A stretch of 64,000 bases of DNA, taken from assembly GCA_963976795.1 (NCBI GenBank), contig CAXBLT010000002.1, positions 62,001-126,000 of the forward strand, in the 5' to 3' direction. The notes beneath the pieces are model-generated. The model was not told the origin of the DNA and ran no database searches. It saw only the letters and a list, made by a program, of their open reading frames with translations. How positions within the stretch are numbered: position 1 is the stretch's first letter; the number at the start of each line of letters is the position of its first letter. Source of the stretch: UBA7359 sp963976795. GTDB taxonomy: Bacteria; Pseudomonadota; Gammaproteobacteria; Eutrophobiales; Eutrophobiaceae. Positions 17,814 to 25,936 of the stretch are shown here, piece by piece. The position numbers and the translations under genes were made by a program.

Positions 17814-18872
17814 CTAAATAAAAAAAACCAAAACAACCAGTATTATCAATGGAAGGGTTAGTAATAAATACTTCGCTTTGGATCCCTTTTTAACTTTATC
17901 AGGTGCTGATTTATTTTTATTCATATAGCTATTGGTTGCTAACCGCCATTGCGTTTGCGTAGAGACACTCGGGTCCTCAAGCATCGTGCGCCATTCTCTG
18001 ACCGATTGAGGTCTTTCCTGATACTTGCTTCTCAATGAGTGTTCAATTGCACGCAATAAAAATGTTGAATACTTTTTGCTGTGCTTGTCTAATTCATTCC
18101 AGATTTCACTAATCGCCTCTTCGCCTGTGTATCGATTTCGAAATGTTGCATCAGTAGGCGCCTCACCTGTAATCGCTCTATAACAAGTAGCACCAAGAGC
18201 ATAGATATCGGTCCAGGGCCCTTGCATCGAACTTTGCCCATAGTATTGCTCAAAAGGTGCATAGCCTGGCGAAACAACTTTAGTCAGGGTCATGGTTTCT
18301 TCGCCTATCGCCTGACGGGCAGAACCAAAATCGAGCAATATAGCAGTACCATCCTCTCTGATGAAGATATTGCCAGGCTTTATATCTCTATGAATAAACC
18401 CTGCTTCATGCAGCACCTCCATGCCATCCAACAAACCAATCATCATGTCTTTCAGTTCGTCTTCAAGTGGTTGTCCATCCCTGAGCAATTTCTCATGAAA
18501 GCTGATGCCATGTTCATAACTCATGACCATATAAGCTGTATTGTTTTCTTCAAATACAGTATGAACCCGGACAATATTATTGTGATTAAACTTCGATAAA
18601 GTGCGTGCTTCTCGAATAAAGCGTTCCATGCCCCATGCTAACTGTTCACCCATAGCCTCATTTAATGGGCAGATAGTATAATTGTTATCACGTGTCGCAA
18701 TATCTCGAGGCAAAAACTCTTTGATCGCAATTTCTCGATCAAGGTTGTTATCTTTTGCTAAGTAGGTAACACCAAAACCGCCTTGTCCAAGCACACTCTT
18801 AATGGTGTAGCACTGCAATTCATATCCGGCAGGCAAGGTTTTGGGCTCGACTCTTTTAGGAAGCTCAGTCAT
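17814..18872 (-). CDS. Ser/Thr protein kinase with C-terminal membrane anchor
   Basis: A 352-residue Hanks-type kinase. The glycine loop GQGGFG is at 29-34, the ATP Lys at 51 (AIKEFLP), HRD at 161-163 (HRDIKPGNIF) and DFG at 181-183, so it should be catalytically competent. After the kinase domain (ending near 300) comes a short polar linker and a single C-terminal hydrophobic helix, YLLLTLPLIILVVLVFFI, at the very end, so the kinase is tail-anchored with its catalytic domain in the cytoplasm. It is a likely paralogue of the Sel1-repeat kinase at 2568. No phosphatase gene is adjacent. Confidence 0.9.
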   Translation of the reverse strand: MTELPKRVEPKTLPAGYELQCYTIKSVLGQGGFGVTYLAKDNNLDREIAIKEFLPRDIATRDNNYTICPLNEAMGEQLAWGMERFIREARTLSKFNHNNIVRVHTVFEENNTAYMVMSYEHGISFHEKLLRDGQPLEDELKDMMIGLLDGMEVLHEAGFIHRDIKPGNIFIREDGTAILLDFGSARQAIGEETMTLTKVVSPGYAPFEQYYGQSSMQGPWTDIYALGATCYRAITGEAPTDATFRNRYTGEEAISEIWNELDKHSKKYSTFLLRAIEHSLRSKYQERPQSVREWRTMLEDPSVSTQTQWRLATNSYMNKNKSAPDKVKKGSKAKYLLLTLPLIILVVLVFFI

Positions 18873-19015
18873 AGGAATTACACTATTCGTAATTTATTTT
18901 TAGAGTGAAAATATAGCCACTAGCTTAGTGGTAAATCTATGAAATGGAAATAGGCAAGATTATTGCCCGAGTATGATGTCCTCGGGCAATTTAATGTGTG
19001 TGCAAAAGGTGTTTT

Positions 19016-19258
19016 TCAGACTGCGTCACATGCTTTAAGAGCACGATAAGCCTTGCTCCCCTTGTCTACTGTAGCTCCAGACTCAGAACCATCTGTAAAA
19101 ATCGTCGCATTATCTTCATCACGATATTTATGACCTTCTTCCCAATTTTTTACATCGGCATAGAATTCAAGTGTGGAACGCATAATCCGGTTTTGCTTTT
19201 CCAGTTTTTCAATTTGTTCCTTAGACGCACCATCTTCTTTCTTACTACCAAATATCAT
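19016..19258 (-). CDS. Small protein of unknown function with LEFYADVKNW motif
   Basis: An 80-residue soluble protein, not recognised as a named family. It begins MIFGSKKEDGASKEQIEKLEKQNRIM, a short coiled coil, followed by STLEFYADVKNWEEG and a C-terminal DKGSKAYRALKACD. The phrase (A/S)-L-x-FYAD-x-x-NW followed by D-G-x-x-A-x-x-AL is one I associate with small phage and phage-derived proteins, but no other phage gene is nearby. The ATG at 19258 has an AGGAGG-type site just upstream on the minus strand (19265-19271), which supports real translation. Confidence 0.65.
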   Translation of the reverse strand: MIFGSKKEDGASKEQIEKLEKQNRIMRSTLEFYADVKNWEEGHKYRDEDNATIFTDGSESGATVDKGSKAYRALKACDAV

Positions 19259-19343
19259 GAAACTTCCTCCTAAATCATTCTTCTAGCGATACTAGCACTA
19301 TTTTATCGATTTACAATAATGTTGTAATCAAGAAGATCTGTGC

Positions 19344-19754
19344 TTATTGAACGGTCTCCTTATCATCATCACATGTCATGCCATATTCACATTTACCCAA
19401 GTCCTCTTCCAGGCAAATTTGTTCATCATTTTCAGTCAATTCCCAGCGTCCTGATATCTCTTTCACCCGACAAGGTTGCTTCAGGGGTTTACCATCCAGT
19501 CGCAACAGATTCCTACTCCCGGAATAATAACAAGCAATATACTCAGCCTTGTTGTTAATCCGCACTGAGTATAGTTTTTCTACCGACAATACATCTTCAA
19601 GTGTCCGCCGCTCATTTATCGTCCAATCATATTCTCGAGAAATGCTTCTCTCTTTGATCTTCTCGGGAGTTGGACATTGGTCAGCAAACAATATACTTGG
19701 GCTTATCGAGAGAAAGATAAAACAAGTGTATTGGAATTTATCTACAATATTCAT
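19344..19754 (-). CDS. Secreted protein of unknown function
   Basis: A 136-residue protein. The N-terminus is a signal peptide (FQYTCFIFLSISPSILFADQ), so the mature part of about 112 residues should be periplasmic. It contains six Cys in the mature part (QCPTPEK, YIACYYSG, KQPCRVKE, QICLEEDLGKCEYGMTCDD), suggesting disulfides, and a DWTINERRTLEDVLSVEKLYSVRI region. No family is recognised. It is a single gene with short gaps on both sides, divergent from the DUF4404 gene. Confidence 0.6.
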   Translation of the reverse strand: MNIVDKFQYTCFIFLSISPSILFADQCPTPEKIKERSISREYDWTINERRTLEDVLSVEKLYSVRINNKAEYIACYYSGSRNLLRLDGKPLKQPCRVKEISGRWELTENDEQICLEEDLGKCEYGMTCDDDKETVQ

Positions 19755-19841
19755 AAGTTATTTTGAGATATCTTGCAGCCTTTTAAGATAAGATTATACT
19801 CAATTATTTTATAATTATTATTAATCTTAAAGGCGCATAAT

Positions 19842-20099
19842 ATGCAAGATAATCTTAATGAAAAAATCATTTCTCTAAAGAAAGAATTAGATCAAATATC
19901 CATTGAAAATAGTAGCGCAAAAGAACATATCAATACCTTGATCGAAGAGATTCAGGATTTAAACGAGCAATCTTCCGAAGATACAGACTTCGTCATTAAT
20001 AAATTAAAACAGTCAATTGCGCATTTTGAGACTGAACACCCAAGAGCTACAGCCATACTCAACGACATTATGATGACTCTGAGTAATATCGGTATTTAA
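19842..20099 (+). CDS. DUF4404 family small protein
   Basis: An 85-residue soluble protein. Its first 60 residues are strongly helical and probably coiled coil (LNEKIISLKKELDQI, INTLIEEIQDLNEQ). The C-terminal HFETEHPRATAILNDIMMTLSNIGI fits the DUF4404 signature of a helix followed by HP-x-A-x-x-L-x-x-I-x-x-x-LxxIGI. Function is unknown. AAGGCG lies about 8 bases before the ATG. It is convergent with the DUF938 gene. Confidence 0.75.
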   Translation: MQDNLNEKIISLKKELDQISIENSSAKEHINTLIEEIQDLNEQSSEDTDFVINKLKQSIAHFETEHPRATAILNDIMMTLSNIGI

Positions 20100-20118
20100 T
20101 ATAATTAAAACTCTTTGT

Positions 20119-20709
20119 TTAAATTCTTTTAAATATTAATAAGTGATTATTCGCAGGCATAGCAACATCCTGAATAAGAGAAAAAGAATTATTTTTTGCC
20201 AGCGATTCTAAATCCTCAAAATCTCTAAGCCCACTTCCCGGATCCCGCTCTTTCAACATACCATCAAACTGACGATTACTTTCGCTCGTATAATCGCTAT
20301 TGTAATTGAACGGACCATAAATTATGAAGTGGCCACTAGCAGAGAGAATGTGATTAACCCCCTCAAACATAGCAACAACCTCATGCCAGTGCATTATGTG
20401 GCATGTATTTGCTGTGAAAACACCATCAAAACAGATAGTAGGCCACTCGTTGTTAACTACATTAAGCTCAATTGGAAACTTAACATTTGATAGTTTACTG
20501 TCTTCGATCCATTGAATAATCCCAGCATGGTTTTCTATGCAATCACTAGTTTGCCAAAGTAACGTAGAAAGATTCTCTGCAAAAAACACCGCATGCTGAC
20601 CCGTTCCACTACCAATCTCAAGCAAATCGTGACATTCACTAAAATACACTGAAATTTCATTTAATATAGGTACTTTATTATTCTCACATGCTTGAGAAAA
20701 TGGTTTCAT
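20119..20709 (-). CDS. DUF938 SAM-dependent methyltransferase-like protein
   Basis: A 196-residue soluble protein. SAM motif I is LLEIGSGTGQHAVFFAENL, followed by WQTSDCIENHAGIIQWI, then FDGVFTANTCHIMHWHEVVAMFEG and a strand-loop region FIIYGPFNYNSDYTSESNRQFD. This combination is diagnostic of DUF938, a conserved class I methyltransferase family whose substrate is not established. It starts KPFSQACENNKVPILNEISVYF, typical of the family. Single gene. Confidence 0.88.
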   Translation of the reverse strand: MKPFSQACENNKVPILNEISVYFSECHDLLEIGSGTGQHAVFFAENLSTLLWQTSDCIENHAGIIQWIEDSKLSNVKFPIELNVVNNEWPTICFDGVFTANTCHIMHWHEVVAMFEGVNHILSASGHFIIYGPFNYNSDYTSESNRQFDGMLKERDPGSGLRDFEDLESLAKNNSFSLIQDVAMPANNHLLIFKRI

Positions 20710-20766
20710 GGCTACACTTCAGCTAGGATATTAAAAAATAATTTTTCATGTAAGACAAAGAATTTG

Positions 20767-22164
20767 TTATTGTGGATTCAATATCTTAACTTCTCGTTGT
20801 GGGAATGGTATTTCCATACCGTTCTCTTTGAGTGCATCCCATATCATCAATAAGAGGTCGGCTCCGACACGGTTTTCACCATCATCAATACCTTCCATCC
20901 AAAACTCGATCAAAATGTCGACTCCTGAATCACCAAAACCAGCTATCTCAGCATCAGGGCGTTCTTCAATAGGATAATCATCTCCACTCAAAACCTTGGG
21001 ATGGCTTGCAACGACTTCCCTGAGAATTTCAAATAATTTATGCAAGTCTGTCTTGTAAGCCACCTGAAAATTAATCGAGTAACGTTGCTTTTTATTTTTA
21101 TGTGTCCAATTAATAAAGTTAGTGGTAATGAAGCGTTCATTAGGAACCATGATGTCCTTACCATCGAATGTCTCCAATGTTGTCGAACGCATTTTTAATT
21201 CTCGAATAATACCAGTATGACCATCCTCAAGTTCAATGTAATCTCCGACAGTAATTGAGCGATCAAGTAAAATTATAATGCCAGAAATAAAATTGGATGC
21301 GATAGCTTGTAGTCCAAAACCAAGTCCCACGCCTAAAGCACCACCAAATACAGCGAGTGCGGTCAGGTTTATACCCATCACTTGAAGTAACAATAAAAAT
21401 ATAACGATAAATAAAGCAACTTCAAACAATTTGGCAAAAACTTCTCGCGTACCAATATCCAGATCACTCTGGTTTCGAATTAATTGTTGTCCAACATTAT
21501 TAGAGATACGCCCAAGCCAAAATAGAAAGGAACCAAAAACAACAACTCTAGCTAAATCATACAAACTAATATTGATATTACCGAGCTGCATATCAATCGT
21601 ATCCAGAAACATCGTTACTTCATCTAACCAACCAAATACCTGTAAGATGGCAATTGGAATACCAATCCATTTGACCAGGTTTTTAATGATTTGTTTTTTA
21701 ATGAAATGCGCTATAAAAGTGTAAAGCAAGATAATGACAGTCAAGCCTTGTGCCAGTCTTATAAGGCCACTTTGATGTATGACAAGAGCGCTTAATTCAA
21801 CAGTGATAGCCAACGTAAGAATACTAAAAAGAGGAAAGAGTAAATCATCTGTTTGATGAATTGTCTTTCTGATTGAATAAAGTGCGCCAGGTTTAGGTTC
21901 GTTATGGAGTATCGGTATATATTTCTTAAATAAAGCAGTTATCAAATAGGCGATAGCGACGGCCAATACAATCATTCCGCATTGTGAGTAAAACTGTGGG
22001 CTTGTGGCCCACTCAAAAAAGCTCAACCCAATTTGACTAATGTGAGATTCCAGATCTTTAATTGTCACCGAAGCGTAATCTCCCGACCTCGTCTTCTCTA
22101 AAATATTACTAATCTTTATATCATATAAAAACGAAACTTTTATGTTTAAATCGTATGCTATCAA
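20767..22164 (-). CDS. MscS-family mechanosensitive channel
   Basis: A 465-residue inner-membrane protein with about six hydrophobic helices before the MscS core. The pore-lining helix TM3 is GALGVGLGFGLQAIASNFISGIIILLD, with the Gly/Ala packing pattern of MscS, followed by the beta domain (ITVGDYIELEDGHTGIIRELKMRSTTLETFDGKDIMVPN). The C-terminal alpha/beta domain ends in FPQREVKIL. It should open on membrane tension to release osmolytes. It is larger than E. coli MscS (286 residues) and nearer the YbdG/MscM-like class. It lies 97 bases downstream of lexA on the same strand. Confidence 0.92.
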   Translation of the reverse strand: MIAYDLNIKVSFLYDIKISNILEKTRSGDYASVTIKDLESHISQIGLSFFEWATSPQFYSQCGMIVLAVAIAYLITALFKKYIPILHNEPKPGALYSIRKTIHQTDDLLFPLFSILTLAITVELSALVIHQSGLIRLAQGLTVIILLYTFIAHFIKKQIIKNLVKWIGIPIAILQVFGWLDEVTMFLDTIDMQLGNINISLYDLARVVVFGSFLFWLGRISNNVGQQLIRNQSDLDIGTREVFAKLFEVALFIVIFLLLLQVMGINLTALAVFGGALGVGLGFGLQAIASNFISGIIILLDRSITVGDYIELEDGHTGIIRELKMRSTTLETFDGKDIMVPNERFITTNFINWTHKNKKQRYSINFQVAYKTDLHKLFEILREVVASHPKVLSGDDYPIEERPDAEIAGFGDSGVDILIEFWMEGIDDGENRVGADLLLMIWDALKENGMEIPFPQREVKILNPQ

Positions 22165-22261
22165 ATAAAGTAGTATCGTAAGTTCAAATTGCTACAAAAA
22201 ATGGTGATGGGTAATCCTTCATATACCGTGTACATACCCTGCTTTGACATTGACATAACTC

Positions 22262-22858
22262 CTATTTGTAATACCGAACCTGTCCAACAACTATTCCCTG
22301 AATATGAACACGATCTGCCGGATATATCATCGGAGCCATTGATTGATTTGCGGGTATTAATTCGACACGATCACCATGCTTTCGTAATTTCTTTAAGGTT
22401 GCTTCGCCATTATCAATTAATGCAACAACGATATCGCCATTATCCGCTGTTGTTGATTCTCGAATAATCACTAGATCGCCATTGAAAATTCCAGCTTCAA
22501 TCATTGAATCACCCTTCACCTCGAGCACATAACGCCCCTCCCCCATCAGCATATCTGAAAAATTAATCTCCAATTGCTCAGGGATCGCTTCAATGGGTTG
22601 TCCAGCTGCAATGCGACCTGCGAAAGGCAATATAAGTAAGCGCCGACTTTGCTCACCAGTTAAACGAAGACCGCGCCAACTTCTTCCTGTCCGATGCAAG
22701 TGCCCCTTTTCTATTAGTGAATCAACATAGCGATGCACTGTGCCTTTAGATTTAATATCAAGTGTTTCGCCGATCTCAACCAAAGTTGGTGCATGACCAT
22801 TTTGTGTAATGTGCCGTGTAATGCACTGGAGTATCTTTTCTTCCAAGCCTGTTAACAT
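22262..22858 (-). CDS. lexA: SOS repressor LexA, with a non-E. coli-like recognition helix
   Basis: A 198-residue repressor of DNA-damage genes. The winged helix-turn-helix occupies residues 1-65, with recognition helix SKGTVHRYVDSL. This differs from E. coli (SPNAAEEHLKAL) and resembles alphaproteobacterial LexA (SKSGIHR). The self-cleavage site is Ala85-Gly86 in IAAGQP, with catalytic Ser118 (GDSMIEAG) and Lys156 (ATLKKL). The ATG at 22858 has AAGGAG on the minus strand (22868-22873). The operator boxes at 22864-22909 overlap that site, so autoregulation is likely, perhaps also at translation initiation. Confidence 0.96.
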   Translation of the reverse strand: MLTGLEEKILQCITRHITQNGHAPTLVEIGETLDIKSKGTVHRYVDSLIEKGHLHRTGRSWRGLRLTGEQSRRLLILPFAGRIAAGQPIEAIPEQLEINFSDMLMGEGRYVLEVKGDSMIEAGIFNGDLVIIRESTTADNGDIVVALIDNGEATLKKLRKHGDRVELIPANQSMAPMIYPADRVHIQGIVVGQVRYYK

Positions 22859-22863
22859 ATGAT

Positions 22864-22909
22864 GTTCTCCTTACGTTCTCTTTTGCAGAATAGAGAACAA
22901 TAAGAGAAC
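22864..22909. promoter_or_regulatory. Two mirror-symmetric GTTC-N7-GTTC LexA boxes
   Basis: GTTCTC occurs at 22864-22869 and 22875-22880, and GAGAAC at 22893-22898 and 22904-22909. Each pair is a direct repeat GTTC-N7-GTTC (or its complement), and the whole 46 bases form an exact mirror with 5-12-5 base spacers. GTTC-N7-GTTC is the established LexA box of Alphaproteobacteria; gammaproteobacterial boxes are CTGT-N8-ACAG. The box nearer the gene overlaps the lexA ribosome binding site. Confidence 0.8.
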
Positions 22910-22973
22910 TTTCAAGTATGAATTCAAAAAATGTGACTTCGGCATGGATAGCGATAAGATATAAGGGGACTAA

Positions 22974-22986
22974 TGTTACAGTAACA
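22974..22986. promoter_or_regulatory. 13-bp palindrome before the [13 protein letters not shown] gene
   Basis: TGTTACAGTAACA has perfect 6-base arms around a central A. It sits 16 bases before the start codon at 23003, just upstream of the CTGGAG ribosome binding site. A regulator site in the 5' UTR or promoter is possible; no regulator can be named. Confidence 0.3.
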
Positions 22987-23002
22987 CTACTGGAGAATAA
23001 TA

Positions 23003-23470
23003 ATGAAGCGGCTAATAATCCTTTTGATCTTAAACGCAGTTGGACTTTACTCAATTCCAAGCTTTGCTGATGGCGATGTGGCTAAGGCCGTTATAGACAA
23101 AGCCATTGAAGGTGGTTTTACTGAGTTGGAAAAACAAATTATTGATAAATATTTTAACAAAGCAAGCACCGAAACCAACACCAATGAAGCTAAAAACAAG
23201 AAGAAAAACAAAAAGAAAGGATTGCCAGCGGGTTTAGCAAAAAAAGAGAAGCTCCCTCCAGGCTTAGCAAAACAACTGGAAAAAAACGGAACATTACCTC
23301 CTGGTCTGGCAAAACGTGATTTACCTGCGGATCTTGAATATGAATTACCAGATCCCGTTGAAGGACTTGAAAGGGCCATAGTTGATAATGCTGTTGTCCT
23401 TGTAGAAAAAGCGACCGGACGTATCATTGATATTATGAAGGATGTGGTTACTGGAAATAGACATGAGTGA
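23003..23470 (+). CDS. Secreted basic protein with LPPGLAK repeats
   Basis: A 155-residue protein, not a recognised named family. A signal peptide ([21 protein letters not shown]) is followed by a helical part, a Lys/Asn-rich stretch ([13 protein letters not shown]) and repeats [32 protein letters not shown]. It ends with [22 protein letters not shown]. Similar LPPGLAK(K) repeats occur in periplasmic proteins of other proteobacteria, some annotated RcnB-like or anti-virulence-like; the role here is unknown. RBS CTGGAG lies 12 bases before the ATG. It overlaps msrB by 8 bases. A 13-bp palindrome lies just upstream, at 22974. Confidence 0.75.
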   Translation: MKRLIILLILNAVGLYSIPSFADGDVAKAVIDKAIEGGFTELEKQIIDKYFNKASTETNTNEAKNKKKNKKKGLPAGLAKKEKLPPGLAKQLEKNGTLPPGLAKRDLPADLEYELPDPVEGLERAIVDNAVVLVEKATGRIIDIMKDVVTGNRHE

Positions 23471-23855
23471 AACAAAAAATAAATCGAATGAAGAATGGCA
23501 ACAGGAGCTAACGGACGAAGAATATGCCATTTGTAGACTAAAAGGTACCGAGCGTGCCTTCACTGGGAAATATAATGATTGCAAAGATAAAGGAATTTAT
23601 CTGTGTACTTGCTGCGGCAATAAATTGTTCAATGCGGATACAAAATATGACTCTGGTTCCGGCTGGCCAAGCTTTTGGGAACCTAATGGCGATGTAATAA
23701 AGACTGAGACAGACCACAGTTTAGGCATGCAACGGGTAGAAGTGTTATGCAAGGAATGCGATGCCCATTTAGGTCATGTATTTGAAGACGGCCCCCAACC
23801 TTCAGGGTTACGCTACTGCATAAATTCTGTTTCTTTAAAATTAAAGAAAGATTAA
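23463..23855 (+). CDS. msrB: Peptide-methionine (R)-S-oxide reductase
   Basis: A 130-residue enzyme that repairs the R form of methionine sulfoxide. Structural zinc is held by two CxxC pairs (CTCCGNKLF and [10 protein letters not shown]). The signature [13 protein letters not shown] is present, and the catalytic Cys is in [11 protein letters not shown]. The ATG at 23463 is chosen because translation [20 protein letters not shown] gives the usual start; upstream in-frame codons lie within the preceding gene. It overlaps that gene's stop by 8 bases, so it is probably translationally coupled. No signal peptide: cytoplasmic. Confidence 0.95.
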   Translation: MSETKNKSNEEWQQELTDEEYAICRLKGTERAFTGKYNDCKDKGIYLCTCCGNKLFNADTKYDSGSGWPSFWEPNGDVIKTETDHSLGMQRVEVLCKECDAHLGHVFEDGPQPSGLRYCINSVSLKLKKD

Positions 23856-23909
23856 TTACTATCAAGCTGAAATAATACAACAATAAATTTAACTAAATGG
23901 AGTATACAA

Positions 23910-24152
23910 ATGGCTCACCGAGATATGTCAGAAATGACACGCATTGCTTTTCACCGAAATGATCTTGTTATCGAACCGACAATTTTTAATGCTGCAACTC
24001 AAATTTTAACCGGTCTTATCGCGGCAGATAAACTTAACGCAAGTAATGAAAAAGCTGTTATTCAAAAATCTATAGAACTCGCACTGGAACTGGCTGTACA
24101 AACGGACAAAATGATGGAGGTTGAAGGCAGCACCAAGAACAATGCATTTTAG
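23910..24152 (+). CDS. Small protein of unknown function
   Basis: An 80-residue soluble protein, not recognised. Sequence features are MAHRDMSEMTRIAFHRNDLVIEP and a helical TAADKLNA/KAVIQKSIELALELAVQTDKMMEVEG region. GGAG lies about 9 bases before the ATG (AAATGGAGTATACAA context), which supports translation. It follows msrB by 54 bases and may share its transcript. No membrane segment or metal motif is seen. Confidence 0.6.
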   Translation: MAHRDMSEMTRIAFHRNDLVIEPTIFNAATQILTGLIAADKLNASNEKAVIQKSIELALELAVQTDKMMEVEGSTKNNAF

Positions 24153-24291
24153 TTCGATATGCTCAATATCTACTGTTCCAACGATCTCTACTGTTTTCAT
24201 TACTAGACTTCCTTATGGCCTATTCTATAATTTTTCTTTAATCAAAACTTCAGGCCACTCAGTTTTTTTAAAACACCTGTGCTGTAATGTG

Positions 24292-25683
24292 CTATTTGGG
24301 TAGCACAAACCATGTGAGCTTTTCATGCAGGGAAACAACATCACCGATAATGATCATGCTGGGTGGTTTTATATCGTTTTGTTTAGGTATATCAGGCAAG
24401 GCTTTAACCGTTGTTATATAAGTTTGTTGAACGCTGGTTGTTCCCTGTTGCACAATTGCAGCAGGTGTTGATCCTGGTAAACCATGCTTTATTAATTCTC
24501 GGCTTAATATTTCGATACCATGCGTCCCCATATAAACTGCCAAAGTCTGCTGCGGTTGTACTAATGCAGACCAATTTAAATTCATAGTGCCATCTTTAAG
24601 ATGGCCAGTAATAAACAGACAGGATTGCGCATGGTCTCGGTGGGTTAATGGAATACCCGCATACGATGCGCAGCCACTTGCCGCAGTAATACCCGGGACT
24701 ATCTGAAATGGAATATTATTTTCAGCGAGTAAGTCAATCTCTTCTCCACCCCTTCCAAATATGAAGGGATCTCCTCCTTTAAGGCGCAGCACACGCTTAC
24801 CCTGTTTTGCGAGGTTGACTAACAATTGATTTATCTCCTCTTGGGGCACGGTATGCTTATCACGTTCTTTACCAACATAGATACGCTCAGCATCTTTGTG
24901 AACTAAATCGACAATATCAGTCGCGACTAATCTGTCATATAGCACAACATCCGCTTGTTGCATTAAACGTAAGGCACGAAACGTTAATAAATCAGGATCA
25001 CCCGGCCCTCCACCAACTAAATAGACTTCTCCACCAGACTCTACGACCGGAGATTCATTCGTTAAGTGTTCTTCCAACAAGCTCAACGCCTTCTGATCCT
25101 GTCCGGCATATAACAGTTCAGCAACGGGTCCTTGTAGCAGGTGCTCCCAAAATCGACGACGTTCTTTAATAGAGGGAAACTTACCTTTTACATTTTCCCT
25201 AAACCTGGAGATCAGCCCTGCTAATTTACCGTAGTTTGCAGGGATTAATGTCTCCAGACGTGCGCGTAATAATCGTGCTAAAACTGGAGACGCGCCACCA
25301 GTTGATACGGCAATCATGACCGGGCTTCGATCAATGACAGAAGGCATGATAAATGTTCCCGCATCCGGGTTATCTACAACATTAATCATGATTTGTTTAG
25401 ATTTCGCTTGCGCCGCTATCTTGTTATTCAGTTCACTATCATCAGTTGCTGCAATAACCAACTCTATATGCTCGATATCAGTTTGCTCATAACACTTCTG
25501 AAGAAAGATTATTCGCTTATCCTCGGCAAACTTAGCTAGAGCAGCATTTATTTTAGGTGCTATCACCGTTACTTTTGCATCTGCTTTTAATAATTGTGCT
25601 GCCTTTCTAGCCGCAACATCGCCACCACCGACGACTAAACAAGGTCGGCCCTGAAGTTTTATAACAATGGGAAAATTCGCCAT
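24292..25683 (-). CDS. cysG: Siroheme synthase (trifunctional CysG)
   Basis: A 463-residue fusion that makes siroheme for sulfite and nitrite reductases. Residues 1 to about 200 are the precorrin-2 dehydrogenase/ferrochelatase part: Rossmann motif VVGGGDVAARKAAQLL and the Ser-containing VSTGGASPVLARLLRARLE. Residues about 216-460 are the uroporphyrinogen-III methyltransferase: VYLVGGGPGDPDLLTFRALR, YVGKERDKH, LRLKGGDPFIFGRGGEE and PLTHRDHAQS. All signature motifs are intact. It ends convergently with the small gene at 23910 and stands alone, without cys or nir neighbours. Confidence 0.97.
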   Translation of the reverse strand: MANFPIVIKLQGRPCLVVGGGDVAARKAAQLLKADAKVTVIAPKINAALAKFAEDKRIIFLQKCYEQTDIEHIELVIAATDDSELNNKIAAQAKSKQIMINVVDNPDAGTFIMPSVIDRSPVMIAVSTGGASPVLARLLRARLETLIPANYGKLAGLISRFRENVKGKFPSIKERRRFWEHLLQGPVAELLYAGQDQKALSLLEEHLTNESPVVESGGEVYLVGGGPGDPDLLTFRALRLMQQADVVLYDRLVATDIVDLVHKDAERIYVGKERDKHTVPQEEINQLLVNLAKQGKRVLRLKGGDPFIFGRGGEEIDLLAENNIPFQIVPGITAASGCASYAGIPLTHRDHAQSCLFITGHLKDGTMNLNWSALVQPQQTLAVYMGTHGIEILSRELIKHGLPGSTPAAIVQQGTTSVQQTYITTVKALPDIPKQNDIKPPSMIIIGDVVSLHEKLTWFVLPK

Positions 25684-25812
25684 TAGCCTGATTCTTGATT
25701 AATTTCCAAAAAATATTGAGTTTATTTCTACTTATCGCCGCTACTCTGAGTAAGAGGCTGAAAAAAAACAACTATTACGTGATTCAACCAGTGGAAAAAC
25801 GCATTTTCTTTA

Positions 25813-25839
25813 TAAAGTTTCAACGAATTCTACCGATAT
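25813..25839 (+). promoter_or_regulatory. Sigma-28 (FliA)-type promoter for the motor genes
   Basis: TAAAGTTT (25813-25820), an 11-base spacer, then ACCGATAT (25832-25839). The FliA consensus is TAAAGTTT-N11-GCCGATAA, so 14 of 16 positions match with exact spacing. It lies about 98 bases before the motA start. Late-class flagellar control of motA-motB-pilZ follows from this. Confidence 0.75.
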
Positions 25840-25936
25840 AAGTGATAACGATTTTCATATTTGTCATCACACAAGTAATTAGCACTTAAGTAATGATTTT
25901 AACAGCAATAAATACAATGGCTACAAGGAGAACAAC

